From assembly GCA_023935145.1 (NCBI GenBank), contig CM043699.1, positions 143,040,036-143,104,035 of the forward strand: a DNA stretch of 64,000 nucleotides. Reading direction: 5' to 3'. Each line of letters opens with the position of its first letter. Position 1 is the first letter of the stretch. The notes beneath the pieces were generated by a model. It saw nothing but the letters and a program-made list of their open reading frames with translations. It ran no database searches and was not told the DNA's origin. The stretch comes from Bretschneidera sinensis (Eukaryota; Streptophyta; Magnoliopsida; Brassicales; Akaniaceae). The translations under genes were made by a program, and so were the position numbers. Of this stretch, positions 21,338-32,897 are shown piece after piece.

Positions 21338-22010
21338 TCATGGTATTCTGGGTACTGGAATATGGATTTGTGTTCCCAATAATGCGAAGTTGAGAAAGGA
21401 GATAATGAGAGAGGCACATGATGATATGGATTCGATGCAACCAAGAAATAATAAGATATATAGAGGATTAAAACATAAATTCTGATGGTCAGGATTGAAG
21501 TAGGTTGTTGCTAAAATTGTGAGGTGGTATGGAGCACCATTAAACATATTATCAAATAAAGATGTTAGATTTACATCTTGATTTTGGAGAGGCTTTCAGA
21601 AAGCCACAGGTACACAGTTACAATTTAATATAATTTTTTCATGCTCAGATGGAAAGGATTATTAGAGTACTAAAAGATACGTTAAGGGCTAGGTGATGAG
21701 TTTCTCAGTAAGTCGGGATGCTTACATGCCATCGATTGAAATTTCTTATAATAATCAGTATCAAACTAGTATTGTGATGGCACTGATTAAGACAGTGTAT
21801 GGCAAGAGGTGTAGTACTCCAGTATGTTGGGAAGAAATGAGAAAGAGAAATATATCTGGTCCATCAATCATTGAGTTAATAGCTGAGAGGATCAAATTAG
21901 TTAGAGAGAACTGTAAAGCAGTACAGAGTAAACCGAATAACTGTTAATAATAAAAGAAGATCTCTTTAATTTTAAATAGGTGATTGCGTGTAATTAAAAA
22001 TATCTCCACG
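21338..22010 (+). pseudogene. Chromovirus integrase remnant (unit 1)
   Basis: Pieces include ICVPNNAKLRKEIMREAHD (zinc-binding part), QMERIIRVLKDTLRA, and the open frame 21693-21947 with YNNQYQTSIVMALIKTVYGK and CWEEM, matching the conserved gypsy integrase segment before the C-terminal domain. The catalytic core aspartates are not recoverable in any frame. Unit 2 copy: about 49313-49985. Confidence 0.82.
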
Positions 22011-22289
22011 AAAAAATGTGTTGAGGATCAAAAAGAAAGAAAAGTTGAGTCTGGGTAAGTAGGACCCTATGAGGTTGTTGAGAAAGTTGCACTCGTTGTG
22101 AATAGCCTGGATTTGCCTCCAGAGATGAAGTAGTGACATAACTTGTTCCACATTTCCCGTTTGCGGAAGCAATTAGTTGATAAATCTCATAATATTTCGA
22201 ACTAAGTTTTAGCAATGCAGATAGATTGGATTTATGTACAAGTACCAGAGAGAATTTTAGATAGAAAAGAACAAGTCTGGTATAATAAA

Positions 22290-22443
22290 ATAAAATTCAT
22301 TAGTTTAAGTTATGTGGCGGAATAAGGATGTTAAAGAGATTACGTGAAAGTATGAAACAATTATGAAGAAATATTATCCACATTTGTTTTTGGAGTAAAG
22401 TAAGGAAATTTCAGGGCCGAAATTTTTATAAGGTGGGTAGAAT
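22290..22443 (+). pseudogene. Chromodomain-like tail and polypurine tract (unit 1)
   Basis: One frame reads WRNKDVKEITWKYETIMKK then YPHLFLE. This resembles the end of the chromodomain-type tail of Tekay/Del elements, which targets integration to chromatin. It is followed by GGAAATTTCAGGGCCGAAAT and AAGGTGGGTAGAAT, the usual run-up to a 3' LTR of this family. Unit 2 copy: about 50265-50418. Confidence 0.65.
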
Positions 22444-23789
22444 TGTAATACTCGTATCTGTAAAGTAATGGTAAAGAAGTACTTTAATAAATATGATAAA
22501 GAGTTAAAATAATATAGATATTTTGACATGCGAAAAAGTCAAATTTTTATAAAAATAAAAAAAAAATCTACGACGTGGACATCCAGAAAAGAAATGAAAA
22601 AAAAAAATTGGACATGAAACATCCAAGCCTAGAAGAAAGAAGAAGGAAGAAAAAAAAGTTTTTTTTTTAATATATATATATATAGGACACATGGCAGCAG
22701 GTGACAGCACCTGCTACCAAGTGTAACAAATGAGGCTGCATGCCCTCCAACAAAGAGAATTCGTGGAAGACTTTGGGGGGAGGCTGCAGACACATTTTTT
22801 TTAACTTTTGTGTGTGTGTGTGTGTATAAGTACACATAATTTTTCAATTACAAATATCGTTTAGTTTTCTACAAATCACTCTATTTCTTTAAACACTTGG
22901 GGATCCAAAGAAAAGTTGAAAGAGCAAAATTTTGAAGGGATTTACTGCGAAATTTCATAGAGAGTCACGAATAACTATCAGAAAAGCATAAGGTAATAAC
23001 ATAGTATTTATTTTTGAATTTTTAGCATTCATGAAATTTCCCTGAATTCAAAGTGAGAATTTTCAAAGTGTGTGGTTCATGAAGAAATGAAGAAATAATT
23101 AGAAATTGAATACAAATTTTATATCAGGTGTTGGCGGTCAACAACGGGAGAAAATTTCGGAGAAGAACGAGAAAGGTAAGAAGGTGATCCACGGGTAGCT
23201 TTAAGGGCTACGTGGTGAGTTGGATTTACTTGAAGTAATCAAAAAAAATTAAAAAAAAAAAGTCTAGTGATAATATTAAAATAAATTATTAGTTTATGTT
23301 TTGGTGATAGATAAAGATTTAGTTGATAGATATAATATGAATTTTGGACATGTAGAGAAATTATTACGGGATAAATAATATTTTTGGAATAATAAGTTGA
23401 TTTAATAATAAAAACGATAAGTGAAATTCTTGATGAGCTATGGTTGATGTTTTGATACGAATTATGAGAAGATAAAATTTAATGGATCTTGACAAGCATT
23501 TATGGATGATTTGATGTAAGTTGGGATGAAATTTAGTGGATCTTTGCAAGCTTTAATGGACAATTTGATGTGATTTGGGATGAGAGGAATTTAGTGGATT
23601 TTTTTATAATTTGAGAAAAATCATGATAACCAATTGAAATATTTCGAATTCATATGGTTTTAATATTACTGTTCATATGCATATTTCATTTCATTGTTCA
23701 TATGCATATGCATTAAATAAAAGAACCGAAATAACTAGGAAGGAACCGGTCTAATTGAAAAATCGTGACAACCGATATATGCTAATGAG

Positions 23790-24764
23790 GACACGACTAA
23801 CAAATGGGAGGCGGATCCTATTCAAGTTCCAATTGGTCCACTTACAAGGGCTCGAGCTAAACGGTTCAAGAAAACTCTCAATGGGCTTATTCAACACATT
23901 TAGGCTAAGAAATATCTTTGGGGGCCCAAGGATGGTGCTATATGTGATCCACAAGGATGGGTTTCCATGATCCAAGGGAACTTCCACCTTGGAATTTTGG
24001 GAGGTTCCAACGACCAGATTTAAAATGGTCATATCTTCTTGCACGCATCTCCAAATGAGTTGAAACTTGTTGGGGTGGAAAGATGATGTCTTGAACTTCA
24101 ATTTAGACCTAAGAAAGTTTCAAAAAGGATATCATTTGGGCATGTTATGATGGGCCTAAATCCATTAGGTTGTTGCATCCAAATCTTCACTTTAGGCTTG
24201 TACCTTGCACCTTTTCTTAATTGTTTCCTTTTGAATTTAATTGTTGCATTATAAGGCTTGCATGCCAAGTTAGATACTTTCCTTATTTAGATTTTAGATT
24301 ACCATAATTCTATTTAGGTTTATTTCCTATTTCGTAATTTCCTATTCCTACATGAATTCTATTTTGGTTTATTTCCTATTTCATAGTTTTTCTTTTTCTA
24401 ATTGGTTACGAATTCTCATGTAATTAAATAACCATTGGCTTTTGGAATAAGACAATTCAGATTTGATTCATACTTTTGGAGAGAAATTTCTCTTTGGTTC
24501 TTTTAGAACTTCTGAACTTATGGAGTTTCTGTGACGTTCATCTTCGACTTATCAATCAATCCTTCCATAATTGATTGTGGCAACTTCATTATAACAAGGT
24601 TATTGCTTCAATATAAGCAATGGGTCGCGGTCTCAGTCTTCATTATACCAAGGTTCTTGCTTCAATATAAGCAACGGGTCGCGGTCTCACATAAATCTGC
24701 TTCTAGACGATCTTGGAAGTCTTCTTGGTCCATCAATTTCTTAGTTCTTGGCGTGGATTATATC
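23790..24764 (+). mobile_element. Inserted fragment of another gypsy element (unit 1)
   Basis: The left end encodes DPIQVPIGPLTRARAKRF followed by KKTLNGLIQHI, a conserved C-terminal tail of plant gypsy polyproteins, with a TAG where Trp usually follows. The rest resembles the 3' untranslated region and partial LTR of that element, including a near-duplicated ATTATAACAAGGTT/ATTATACCAAGGTT block at about 24588-24690. It interrupts the chromovirus 3' LTR. Unit 2 copy: about 51769-52743. Confidence 0.7.
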
Positions 24765-25590
24765 ATATACTGGAAATAAAAGAGACACTATAGCAGCTGG
24801 TATATGCTGGAAATGAATCTGTGATAGCCAGGATAAGCTATAAAGAAAAAAAGGGGGAGGAGGCCGGTCTAAGATAATAAAAACATATCAACATTTGGGA
24901 AGATGTTCCCATAATAATAATTCATGCATTGCATCTATTTTAATTATTGCTTGCATTATTGAAATGCGGATGTGTGGTGTGTCATTGTGAATTTTATTTA
25001 TAGATGGATGAGTCTCACGGAGACAGTTATGGTGATAAGAACCATCTAAATAGTTAATTTTATGATGTGAACCTCATTACGAGAAAATTTTGAGATAATT
25101 AATGGGCTTAAGGTGAACCAATAAATAAGAAGAAGATATTAATAGAGAACGTGACTTATGATTTTGTTGTGATGGTGGAATGCTAGTATCAAGTTGTATG
25201 AAATATAAATGATAAAAATATTGAAAGATTATTTATACAGATTGGGTACTTCTAGTGAATTTAATTAACTGAGCTTGTGAAGCTCATTCCTCATTGTACA
25301 ATGATTTCAGGTAGCAGACGGGACAAATAATCTATTGAGTTGAGATTCAGACGAAATCATTTTCTGTAAGTCATGTACGTGTCAACATCCTCAGACTAAT
25401 GAGAAAATAAAATAAAAATTTATTTGTAAATATTCATGCATTTTACATTGTATCTAATGTTTAGAGATCAGATTGATGTAAGTCCCCTGTTTAAGGTTGA
25501 TGATTGATGTAAAATTTTCTATTGGTGTTATTTATTTTTATTATTGTATATATGTGTCGTGCTGGGATTTTCAAAATGTGGTGATACTGT

Positions 25591-26087
25591 AATTATGATT
25601 ACAATAAGGGCCTACATTATAAGATCCATAATTAACGAATTATTTTTCGAAATGATTACTCTTAGTAATGTGTTTCTCACTAAGCTTTTTAGCTCAACCT
25701 TTTATTTTTACTAACATTTTCAGGAACGCATCAAAAATTTTCTAGTTAAAATCAGTAGGAGTCCTCATCCAAGGCATCCTCATCTATTGATCCTTTTTGA
25801 AAGTTCAAGTTTTTGTGATAGCCTAATATTTGTAAAAATATTCAATTTAGATGTATTTGAGAAAAACTTTTCTTTATATCGATGCCCTTTGTAAAACTTC
25901 AAGAGTCGGTTTGTAATAGTGAAAAGTTTCATATATGTAAAGATGTGTATTTTTTCAGTTTTGCAATGATTAAAAAATTGTTGTTTGATTTGTAAATTTT
26001 TTGTGGTTGCATCTTGAGTCAAGGTACTCAATGCTGAAAGGTAATGAAACTGTTCATAGTAGGATCCACTTAGGATGGATCGTTACA
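25591..26087 (+). repeat. Foreign LTR-end segment (unit 1)
   Basis: After GTGATACTGT the sequence leaves the LTR consensus. It contains the GTTTCTCACTAAGC and TTTTCAGGAACGCATC words typical of other plant gypsy LTR 3' parts, and ends GGATCGTTACA. It looks like the end of a different LTR family joined here. Unit 2 copy: 53570-54066. Confidence 0.55.
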
Positions 26088-26437
26088 ATATCATAAAGCC
26101 AATTATTCTCATTCACTTAATAATTAACTCGTCTAATTTGGACAAAAAAGATATTCTAATTAATATTGTTTGGAAAAATTACATGGTCATCAATATTTTA
26201 TCATTGGTTTCCTTTTTTAAATTTTTGTATCAATGCTAAGAAAATAATTGGAGATTCTCATGTAGGTTCTACAATGCCTCAATACCATATTTTCAGGTAA
26301 ACCAATACATTCAATGATAAAAAAAATATTAATATTTGGTGGTAAAAAAGAAAACACAATCGAGTGTATAAGTTTTACCATTAAATGTATTATTTTATCG
26401 GAAAATGTAACAGTGAAGCAGTGTCATGGTAGTATGC

Positions 26438-26637
26438 GAGAAATTCTTACTTATAGTCGGAACAAAACGCCATTTTACATTGTGAGGAAACTTCAGTAGT
26501 AATTGTTAGGTAACTTCACTGGTAACATGAATAGTGATTGTACAAATCTTACTAGTGAAGTTACTTAATAATTACTAGTAAAATTTTCATCTGATGCAAA
26601 AACAGTGTTTTGCATCGAGTATAGGTAAGAATTTCTC
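26438..26637. mobile_element. MULE-like MITE upstream of SPH3 (unit 1)
   Basis: 200 bp, homologous to 12529-12728, with the same 9-bp flank GTAGTATGC (26429-26437 and 26638-26646). Sharing the target site shows that it was duplicated together with the S1 promoter rather than inserted twice. Confidence 0.85.
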
Positions 26638-26658
26638 GTAGTATGCACTTAGTAATCA

Positions 26659-26745
26659 ATACTAATTAAATCATGAGGATCTAGACATAAATACCATTCT
26701 TTATTCCTTTTTTTGTCGGCTTATTTTTCATATAAATTCTCTCAT
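26659..26745 (+). promoter_or_regulatory. SPH3 core promoter (unit 1)
   Basis: The same promoter block as SPH2, almost base for base: TAGACATAAATACC, TTTTTTTGTCGGCTTATTTT and TATAAATT at 26731-26738. Unit 2 copy: about 54638-54724. Confidence 0.75.
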
Positions 26746-26803
26746 TTTTCGGTCTCCTCCAGGAAGAAAGTAAAGTACTATAGTCCAATTATTTCTTGCA
26801 AAA

Positions 26804-27247
26804 ATGTCTCACTCTCACATTTGCGCTTGCTTCATTTTCTTTCTTGTCCTATCGGATTCAGCTCTAGCTACATTACGGCAAGTTGATGAGTTTCATTCTC
26901 ACTACTATGGATGGCAAACGTTTGTTGTTCACATTGTTAATGGCATGAAAGACAGTCACGTAGTCGCTCAATGCAAATCCAGAGACGTTGATTTTGGTGA
27001 TCATACATTAAACCCAGGTGATGACTTTCATTTTGACTTTCGTGTCAGCGAATTTGGATCGACTCTTTTCCATTGCTATTGGTTTTGGGGGCCATTACAG
27101 GCGAGCTTTGACGTTTTCGATGCAGGGAAGGAGGGATATTATTGTCAAGACACCTCGACGTGTTATTGGCAAGCAAGAGAAGATGGCTTTTACTTCAGCG
27201 TCGATAATAGTACATATACTAAAAGGCAAGAATGGTCCAGGATGTAA
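26804..27247 (+). CDS. Secreted S1-family protein SPH3, unit 1
   Basis: A complete 147-residue S1-family protein, the most divergent of the three paralogues. It has a signal peptide to about residue 22 (FIFFLVLSDSALA). The S1 core reads QCKSRDVDFGDHTL, PGDDFHFDF, LFHCYWFWG and CQDTSTCYW. Cysteines 57, 91, 114 and 120 correspond to those of SPH1, and the sequon Asn135-Ser-Thr is conserved in position. It ends in EWSRM rather than HDWA. The promoter and upstream MITE are nearly identical to those of SPH2, but the coding region has diverged much more. Gln replaces Arg in the TLRQVDE stretch of the unit 2 copy. Confidence 0.94.
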   Translation: MSHSHICACFIFFLVLSDSALATLRQVDEFHSHYYGWQTFVVHIVNGMKDSHVVAQCKSRDVDFGDHTLNPGDDFHFDFRVSEFGSTLFHCYWFWGPLQASFDVFDAGKEGYYCQDTSTCYWQAREDGFYFSVDNSTYTKRQEWSRM

Positions 27248-29150
27248 CTTAAGCAAAGGCCTTTCGTATTCATATTTTGAAATTTTAAATAAATTAATGC
27301 ATGACACTGCTACTGCTAATAAGATTTAATTTTTTATTCCAATGAATTTGCTCAAAAACAATTCTTATTCTAATGAAACTTTTGTTTTTAATTTTGTTGT
27401 GCATCATATTCTGTCATAGTGTATTTTCTGTCATTTTATCTATCTTCCAAATTTGTTATTCTTTTGGGTCATTCTTTATACAAGTTCAAAGTCTTATTTG
27501 TGAGTATACACAAATCAGGTTGTCGTTGTATCCTGCAAGGCGACCGTTAGAGTTATTTGCATCATAGTGGGTCGAAATTGCTTCTCAAGAACAACGAACT
27601 AATTTTCGTGCCTCAACATTTTCATTTCAATTTTAATACCTTTTGTATATCATCTTAAAGGTAAATTTTGGTTATCATTTTTTGTTCAATTATTTTGTTA
27701 TTATTTGAGCATTCCATTAATATTTTCCAACAACACTTGTATCTAGTCCTTGCATAGTGTTGATAGGGAAGTCACTCTGTCTTTCTAAATGATTATTTTT
27801 TTCTATTTAAAAAAATAGAAAGATAAAAATATTTAACTGATTTGTTTCACTCTTTCATGCTCTTTGGTTGATTTTGTGCACGAGTTGTATGGTGGGTTCT
27901 AAAATGACTTGAAGAGATAAAAGATTGGACTTAATGTTGCACACTAAATGTTTGACAGACGCTTAAATTGATTAAAATTGACATATTACCTATAGAGAAG
28001 TCCTGACTTCTGAGTATTTAAGGAACAAAAGTATCATAATCAAAGAATTTGCAACTTACACTTTGCATAAATGAAAGTAAGTCATTTCATAGTCAATAAG
28101 GCTAAGAAATGCAGCAAATATGATTGAGTGCAACACCATGGAGAAGTTTCAAGTTTATTTGGACCAAATCATGGTCACTGTAACACTATACCAGAGCTGG
28201 AGAAGATTCAAACTTTTTTGGACTTTGGAGGTAACTGAAGAGACGTACGTGGCAAGCTAAGCTAAATACCCACCGATGAAAACCGCACTGCTTCCTTAAA
28301 GTTCTTCTCCTTTTACTGGGTGACATAGCAATTGCAGAAGCAAACAGAAAAGAAAGTAGGAAACAGCTAAAGCATATTTCAATCCGGAGAAACACCTAAC
28401 AGTTAACCTCAACCTTGATTTTTTTACCACTGAACCAATATGATGTCTACCTAATTTGTTATTGTTAGAATTTTTCTTCTAAAATCCGCTTAATCAAATT
28501 TACATCAATTAAATAGTAAAATAAATAAAAAACAAAATTTATTGTGGTTTGACAACTTCTTTGCCTATATCACCAACAAATTAAACTCACAACTTTATTA
28601 ATTTTTAATCACAACTTTAAAGTTTCTACTATTTCAACCTCAGAACCCGAAAGCTCTAATACACTCAAAGCTATCAACCATGCAAACAGAAGCCACAATA
28701 AAAACACTACCCAAAACCTAATTTCTTGACATGCAATAGCATAAACATAATCGATATACTATACATCTATACGAGGGACTGATGGTAGCTGATCAAATTC
28801 TGTTTTTTTTCTTGTTTTTTTAACATGATAATCTCATATTGTAAGACTTTACGTATAACATGCCATTATAAGTGCTTAAATAGTATGCCTATCGATTTTA
28901 TCCATTACCTCACAATTTTATTTTACCATTTTGACATTTTAGGAATAGAAACTATTGTTAATTAAGTGAACACCGAAATCGCTTCTCAAGATTGTTGAAA
29001 AAAATATTAATAGGATGCTCTAATAATTAACAAAATAACAAGAACACAAAGTGGCATCCAAAATTTACCTTCGAGAATAAATGCAAAAGAAATTAAAAAT
29101 TGAAGGATAATACTTAGGCACAAAAATTAATATGTTGTCTTTAAGAAGCG
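27248..29150. other. Region without a recognised gene (unit 1)
   Basis: AT-rich intergenic DNA. A short minus-strand frame at 28186-28395 begins MFLRIEICFSCFLLSFLFA, which looks like a hydrophobic leader, but it matches nothing I recognise and has no supporting context. The stretch near 28540-28760 carries TATTGTGGTTTGACAA, a word common in copia LTRs. Unit 2 copy: 55227-57129. Confidence 0.5.
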
Positions 29151-29401
29151 ATTTCATCCCCTTCCGGTACAAATAACTCTGACGATCACTATCCAAAATA
29201 CAACGGTAGTTCGGTATGTGTGTACTCACAAACAAGACTTCGAACTTGTAGAGGCACGAAAATCAAACTTATAATATTGTTTCTGCACGAAAATCATATA
29301 TTTATTGAAATTTTTCTATCTGGGCTGCCACTAATTATAGTGGCTTTGGTTTTATAAAACCGAGTCAGTGGATTTGGTCCAGTGAGAAAAATACGAGAGT
29401 T

Positions 29402-29825
29402 TGTTGTTGTTAATTGGTGATCCTGTTATTTTGGCTTGTTCATATCTTAATATTATTAATGTGGGTCAGAAGCTAGTGTATGCCTTAGTCCAATATGGCT
29501 CGTAGATGGAAGGGTCCTTTTGGACTCTAAGTAACTAGAGTTACTGATGTGTATATAAACTGGCTAGATCCCCTATTTGGCTCATAGTACCTTCGAGTAT
29601 TCAGTTTTTATATCCATCTAAGAAAGCTATTGTTGTAGGAGTACAAAAAGGAAGACCTAACCCTGATCACTTCCGTTGTGAGGTAATTTAAGTTTCCGTT
29701 GTGATAATGGCTCAATCAGGTATATAATTTACTTATGTAATTATTTATACAATTATCTGTGTTCTAATTTCATGTATGATATTATTGTTTATGTTTAATC
29801 AAAACCTACACGTGGTATGAGAGCC
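29402..29825 (+). mobile_element. Copia-type LTR with primer binding site (unit 1)
   Basis: An LTR-like segment of about 409 bp runs from TGTTGTTGTTAATTGG to AAAACCTACA (29810) and includes a TGTATATAAAC TATA box. Two bases later, TGGTATGAGAGCC (29813-29825) matches the initiator-Met tRNA binding site with one mismatch. No coding sequence follows, so this is the 5' end of a truncated copia element. The left boundary is approximate. Confidence 0.65.
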
Positions 29826-30112
29826 TATATACATGAATTTAGAACATGATTCATAAATATTGCATAATTATTTTATGAGAAAATAACTCCATAAAACCGG
29901 TGGCTATCAAATTCATACAAGAATTTATTAAATCTTACAAACCATCATTTACAAATTAAGTACCTTAAATCACTTTACAAAAAGTTCAAACAATCATAAT
30001 TTAATACAAACCATATAAAAGTAAATAAGAATTATATTTTAAAAGTGTTTGATCGATCAAATTCTTCAAAACTTCAACACTAGTGTAAAATTGTTTCTAG
30101 AATCTCCATAAT
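29826..30112. other. AT-rich DNA, no gene seen (end of unit 1)
   Basis: AT-rich sequence following the LTR remnant, running without a break into the start of the next unit. Unit 2 copy: 57805-58091. Confidence 0.5.
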
Positions 30113-30560
30113 CAAGTTTCATCATACCAAAAAAACATAAAAGTGAATGAACATAAGATAAACAAATCAATTCAATAAGTTTTTGGAAAGAATGTTAAAA
30201 GTCCAAACGAAATACTTTTACAAGAGTAAACGGTCTTTTTCAACTAAAAAGTATTAAAAAAAAAACATGATACACACATTTAAATTCTAATTGGCATTTT
30301 TTTTTATGGAAACTAGCATTTTTTGTTAAAGGATTTCTAAGGAAAAAAAAAGAAAATAAATGAGAAGATATATATACACACTCAAAATATATATTGCAAT
30401 AAAAACTAATTAACTTATCAAAATATGAATGTATATAATCCATCAAATATACACACAAAATATATATTGCAATCCAAACTAACTTACCAAAATATGAATA
30501 TAGTCCATAAATCCTTAAAGTAAGTATGTTTTAAATATATATAAAATATAATTATATAAT

Positions 30561-30723
30561 GGCCGGGTTACTGGTTTGGGTCAGGTTGAATTTTTTTAAC
30601 CCGTGACCAACCCAATCCATCAGGTTAAAAAAATTCTCAACCCAAACCCAACTCAACTTTTGATAACCCCAACCCATTATATTAGTTTGGGTCAAGTCCA
30701 CCAGTTTTCATGCTCACCCCTAG
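30561..30723. mobile_element. AACCC-rich small element (unit 2)
   Basis: Copy of the element at 452-614, with a C-to-T change (CCAATCC instead of CCAACCC) shared with unit 3. Confidence 0.4.
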
Positions 30724-32138
30724 CTTATAGTTATTATTAAACCAGATAATATGTAATAAATATTTATGAAGTGCAATGATATTACAATAAGAACAATTAG
30801 CTTAATGGTTAAGACTTATATTCCTACTCATTTGGGTATGGGTTATAGTCTTAAACTTGAATTTTTTTTTTAATGATTTTTATAAAACCTTCAACGGAAT
30901 GTAAGTATGCCCTGATTACTGGGGTGTAAAAGGCATACGTCCTAGGCGTGGACATAAGCCCCGGAGTAAAAGCCATACGTGTAATACCCGTGCTCTTAGA
31001 GTATGGGTAAAGAAGTAATTTGATAAAAATAACATGGAATTAAAATAATATATATGTGAAATATTTATTATTGAATAAAATAATTCTTTTAAAAAAAATA
31101 GACGCGTGGTGGTGTAAAGAAAAAGGAAAAGGAAAAGGAAAAAAAATTGAAGCGTCCAGGTGTGGAGGACAAAGGAAAAAGAAAAAGGCAAAAAAAAGGA
31201 AAAAAAAAAGGGTCATTCATCACCTGGAAATCCAGGTGTTGGCTGCATTACATGCGGTGTGACAACAATCAAAATTGGCTATGGGTAAATGGTGCCGGTT
31301 GATATTGTATATATATGTATGTATGTATGTGTATGTGTGTGTGTGTGTGTGTATTAGTTTGTTCTTTTATTTATTTATTCCTTACCAAATCCTGTTTGGT
31401 TTTCTCTTTTTTTCTATTCAAACTACTCTCTTTCTTTAAAGACTTGGGGACTGAAAAAAAGGTTGAAAGAGTAAAATATTAAAGGGATTTACAAGAGAAT
31501 TTTATAGAGAGTCACGAAAAGCTCTTGAAAAAACAAAAGGTAATAACGTGAATTTTATTTTTGAAATTTAGCATACATAAAATTTCTCGGAATTCAATGT
31601 GGGAATTTTCAAAGGGTGTGAATTATGGAGGAATTGATGAATAAATTTGAAATTTTAATATAAATATTATAGCAGTTGTTGATGATCAGTAATCGGAGGA
31701 AATTACTGAAAGGAGCAGGAAAGGTAAAGAGGTGATCCACGGGTAGCTCTAAGTGCTATGTGGTGAGTTAGATTTACTTTAAGTAATCAAGATAAATATG
31801 AAATATATAGTGAAAATATTTGAATAAATTATTAACTTCTGATTTGAGGATAGATGAAAGTTGGTTGATGGGTATGACATGAATAATTGATATGAGAAGT
31901 AATATTATTAGAATAATGAGTCGAATTAATAATGAAGGTGATAAATGAAATTCTTGACGAGCTATGGTTGATGATTTGATATGATATATGAGGAGAAGAA
32001 TTTAGTGAAATTGATCAAATAATAATTTAAGAAGAAGCAGGATAGCTAATTTGAATGTCTGAATACATGCTTGTTTTTATATTATTGTTTATATGCATAT
32101 TTCATATCATTATTCATATGCATATACATGAAATAAAT

Positions 32139-32282
32139 GAAAACCGTGACAGCTAATATATGCTGGTGAGAAATGAAAACCGTGACAGTCAGTATATGTT
32201 GGTGAGAAATGAAAACCGTAACAGCCGATATATGCTGGTGAGAAATGAAAACTGTGACAGCCGGTATATGCTGGTGATAAAA
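32139..32282. repeat. 36-bp minisatellite in gypsy LTR (unit 2)
   Basis: The same four-copy array as at 2067-2210, with a few substitutions. Confidence 0.85.
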
Positions 32283-32897
32283 GAGCCAGGAAGGTAGTCG
32301 GTCTTAGGTAAAAATATGTTGACATGTGGGAAAACGTTCCCAATTAATAATTCATATATTGCATCTGTTTTAAATATTGATTTTATTACTGAGATGCTAA
32401 AGTGTTGTTCTTGATTGTTAATTTATTGATAGATGAATGAGTCTCACAGAGAGACAGATATAGTGAGAAAGAAACATGAAAGTATGATATGATAAGAAAT
32501 AGCTGAGTGATAAATTATATGTTGTGAACCTCATAACGAGATAATGAGATATAATTGATAGTCTCAAGGTGAATAAATATATGAGAAGAAGAGAGTGATA
32601 AAGAATGAGGATTATGATATGAGTAGTGATAATAAAATGCTATTATCAAATTTTATGAGATATAGATAAATGCATTTTGGAAGACCATTTATACAAATTG
32701 AATACTTATAGTAAATTTAATTCACTGAGCTTGTGAAACTCACCCCTCATTGTTAAATAATTTCAGATAACAGGTAGGACAGATAGTTTGATGAGCTAAG
32801 ATTCAGACGGAGTCATTATCTGTAAGCCACGTGGTCCACATCCCCAAACTAATGAGAAAAAAATATTTGTAAATATTCATGCATATTATATTATATA

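Larger units (their letters stand above)
16332..26087 (+). mobile_element. Decayed Ty3/gypsy chromovirus (Tekay/Del-like), unit 1
   Basis: The 5' LTR is 16332-18411, the internal region about 18412-22443, and the 3' LTR 22444-26087 with insertions. A tRNA-iMet-like binding site follows the 5' LTR, and a TTTCAGG...GGTGGGTAGAAT polypurine-type stretch precedes the 3' LTR. The internal order is gag, protease, reverse transcriptase, RNase H, integrase, which is the gypsy order. The C-terminal WRNKDVKEITWKYE-like tail resembles the chromodomain end of Tekay-type elements. The coding region is full of stops and frameshifts. The bases flanking the LTR ends do not match, so the outer ends were rearranged. 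Confidence 0.87.
22444..26087 (+). repeat. Chromovirus 3' LTR, interrupted and chimeric (unit 1)
   Basis: Starts TGTAATACTCG and follows the 5' LTR, but two foreign blocks enlarge it to 3,644 bp. One is at about 23790-24764. The other is a replaced terminal segment at 25591-26087, which still ends in a gypsy-like GGATCGTTACA. Confidence 0.8.
1..30112. repeat. Tandem segmental duplication, unit 1
   Basis: The first bases of the window recur at 30113 and again at 58092 in the same orientation. The following sequence stays collinear through every landmark: gypsy LTR, nested copia, S1 genes, NDUFA13 remnant, chromovirus and SPH3. Unit 1 carries three intact S1 genes and one broken one. Position 1 is only the window edge, so the true duplication breakpoint is unknown. 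Unit 1 alone has a doubled 21-bp motif at 1103-1144 and long TA runs near 9210 and 13609. Confidence 0.95.

Noticed and set aside
21091..21444. 117-residue minus-strand frame
   Set aside because: It is the opposite strand of the chromovirus RNase H/integrase remnant, which gives recognisable motifs on the plus strand.
23751..24101. 116-residue minus-strand frame
   Set aside because: Antisense to the gypsy polyprotein tail (IQVPIGPLTRARAKRF) on the plus strand.
28186..28395. Minus-strand frame with a hydrophobic N-terminus in both units
   Set aside because: Short, unsupported by homology or context, and identical in both units only because of the recent duplication.
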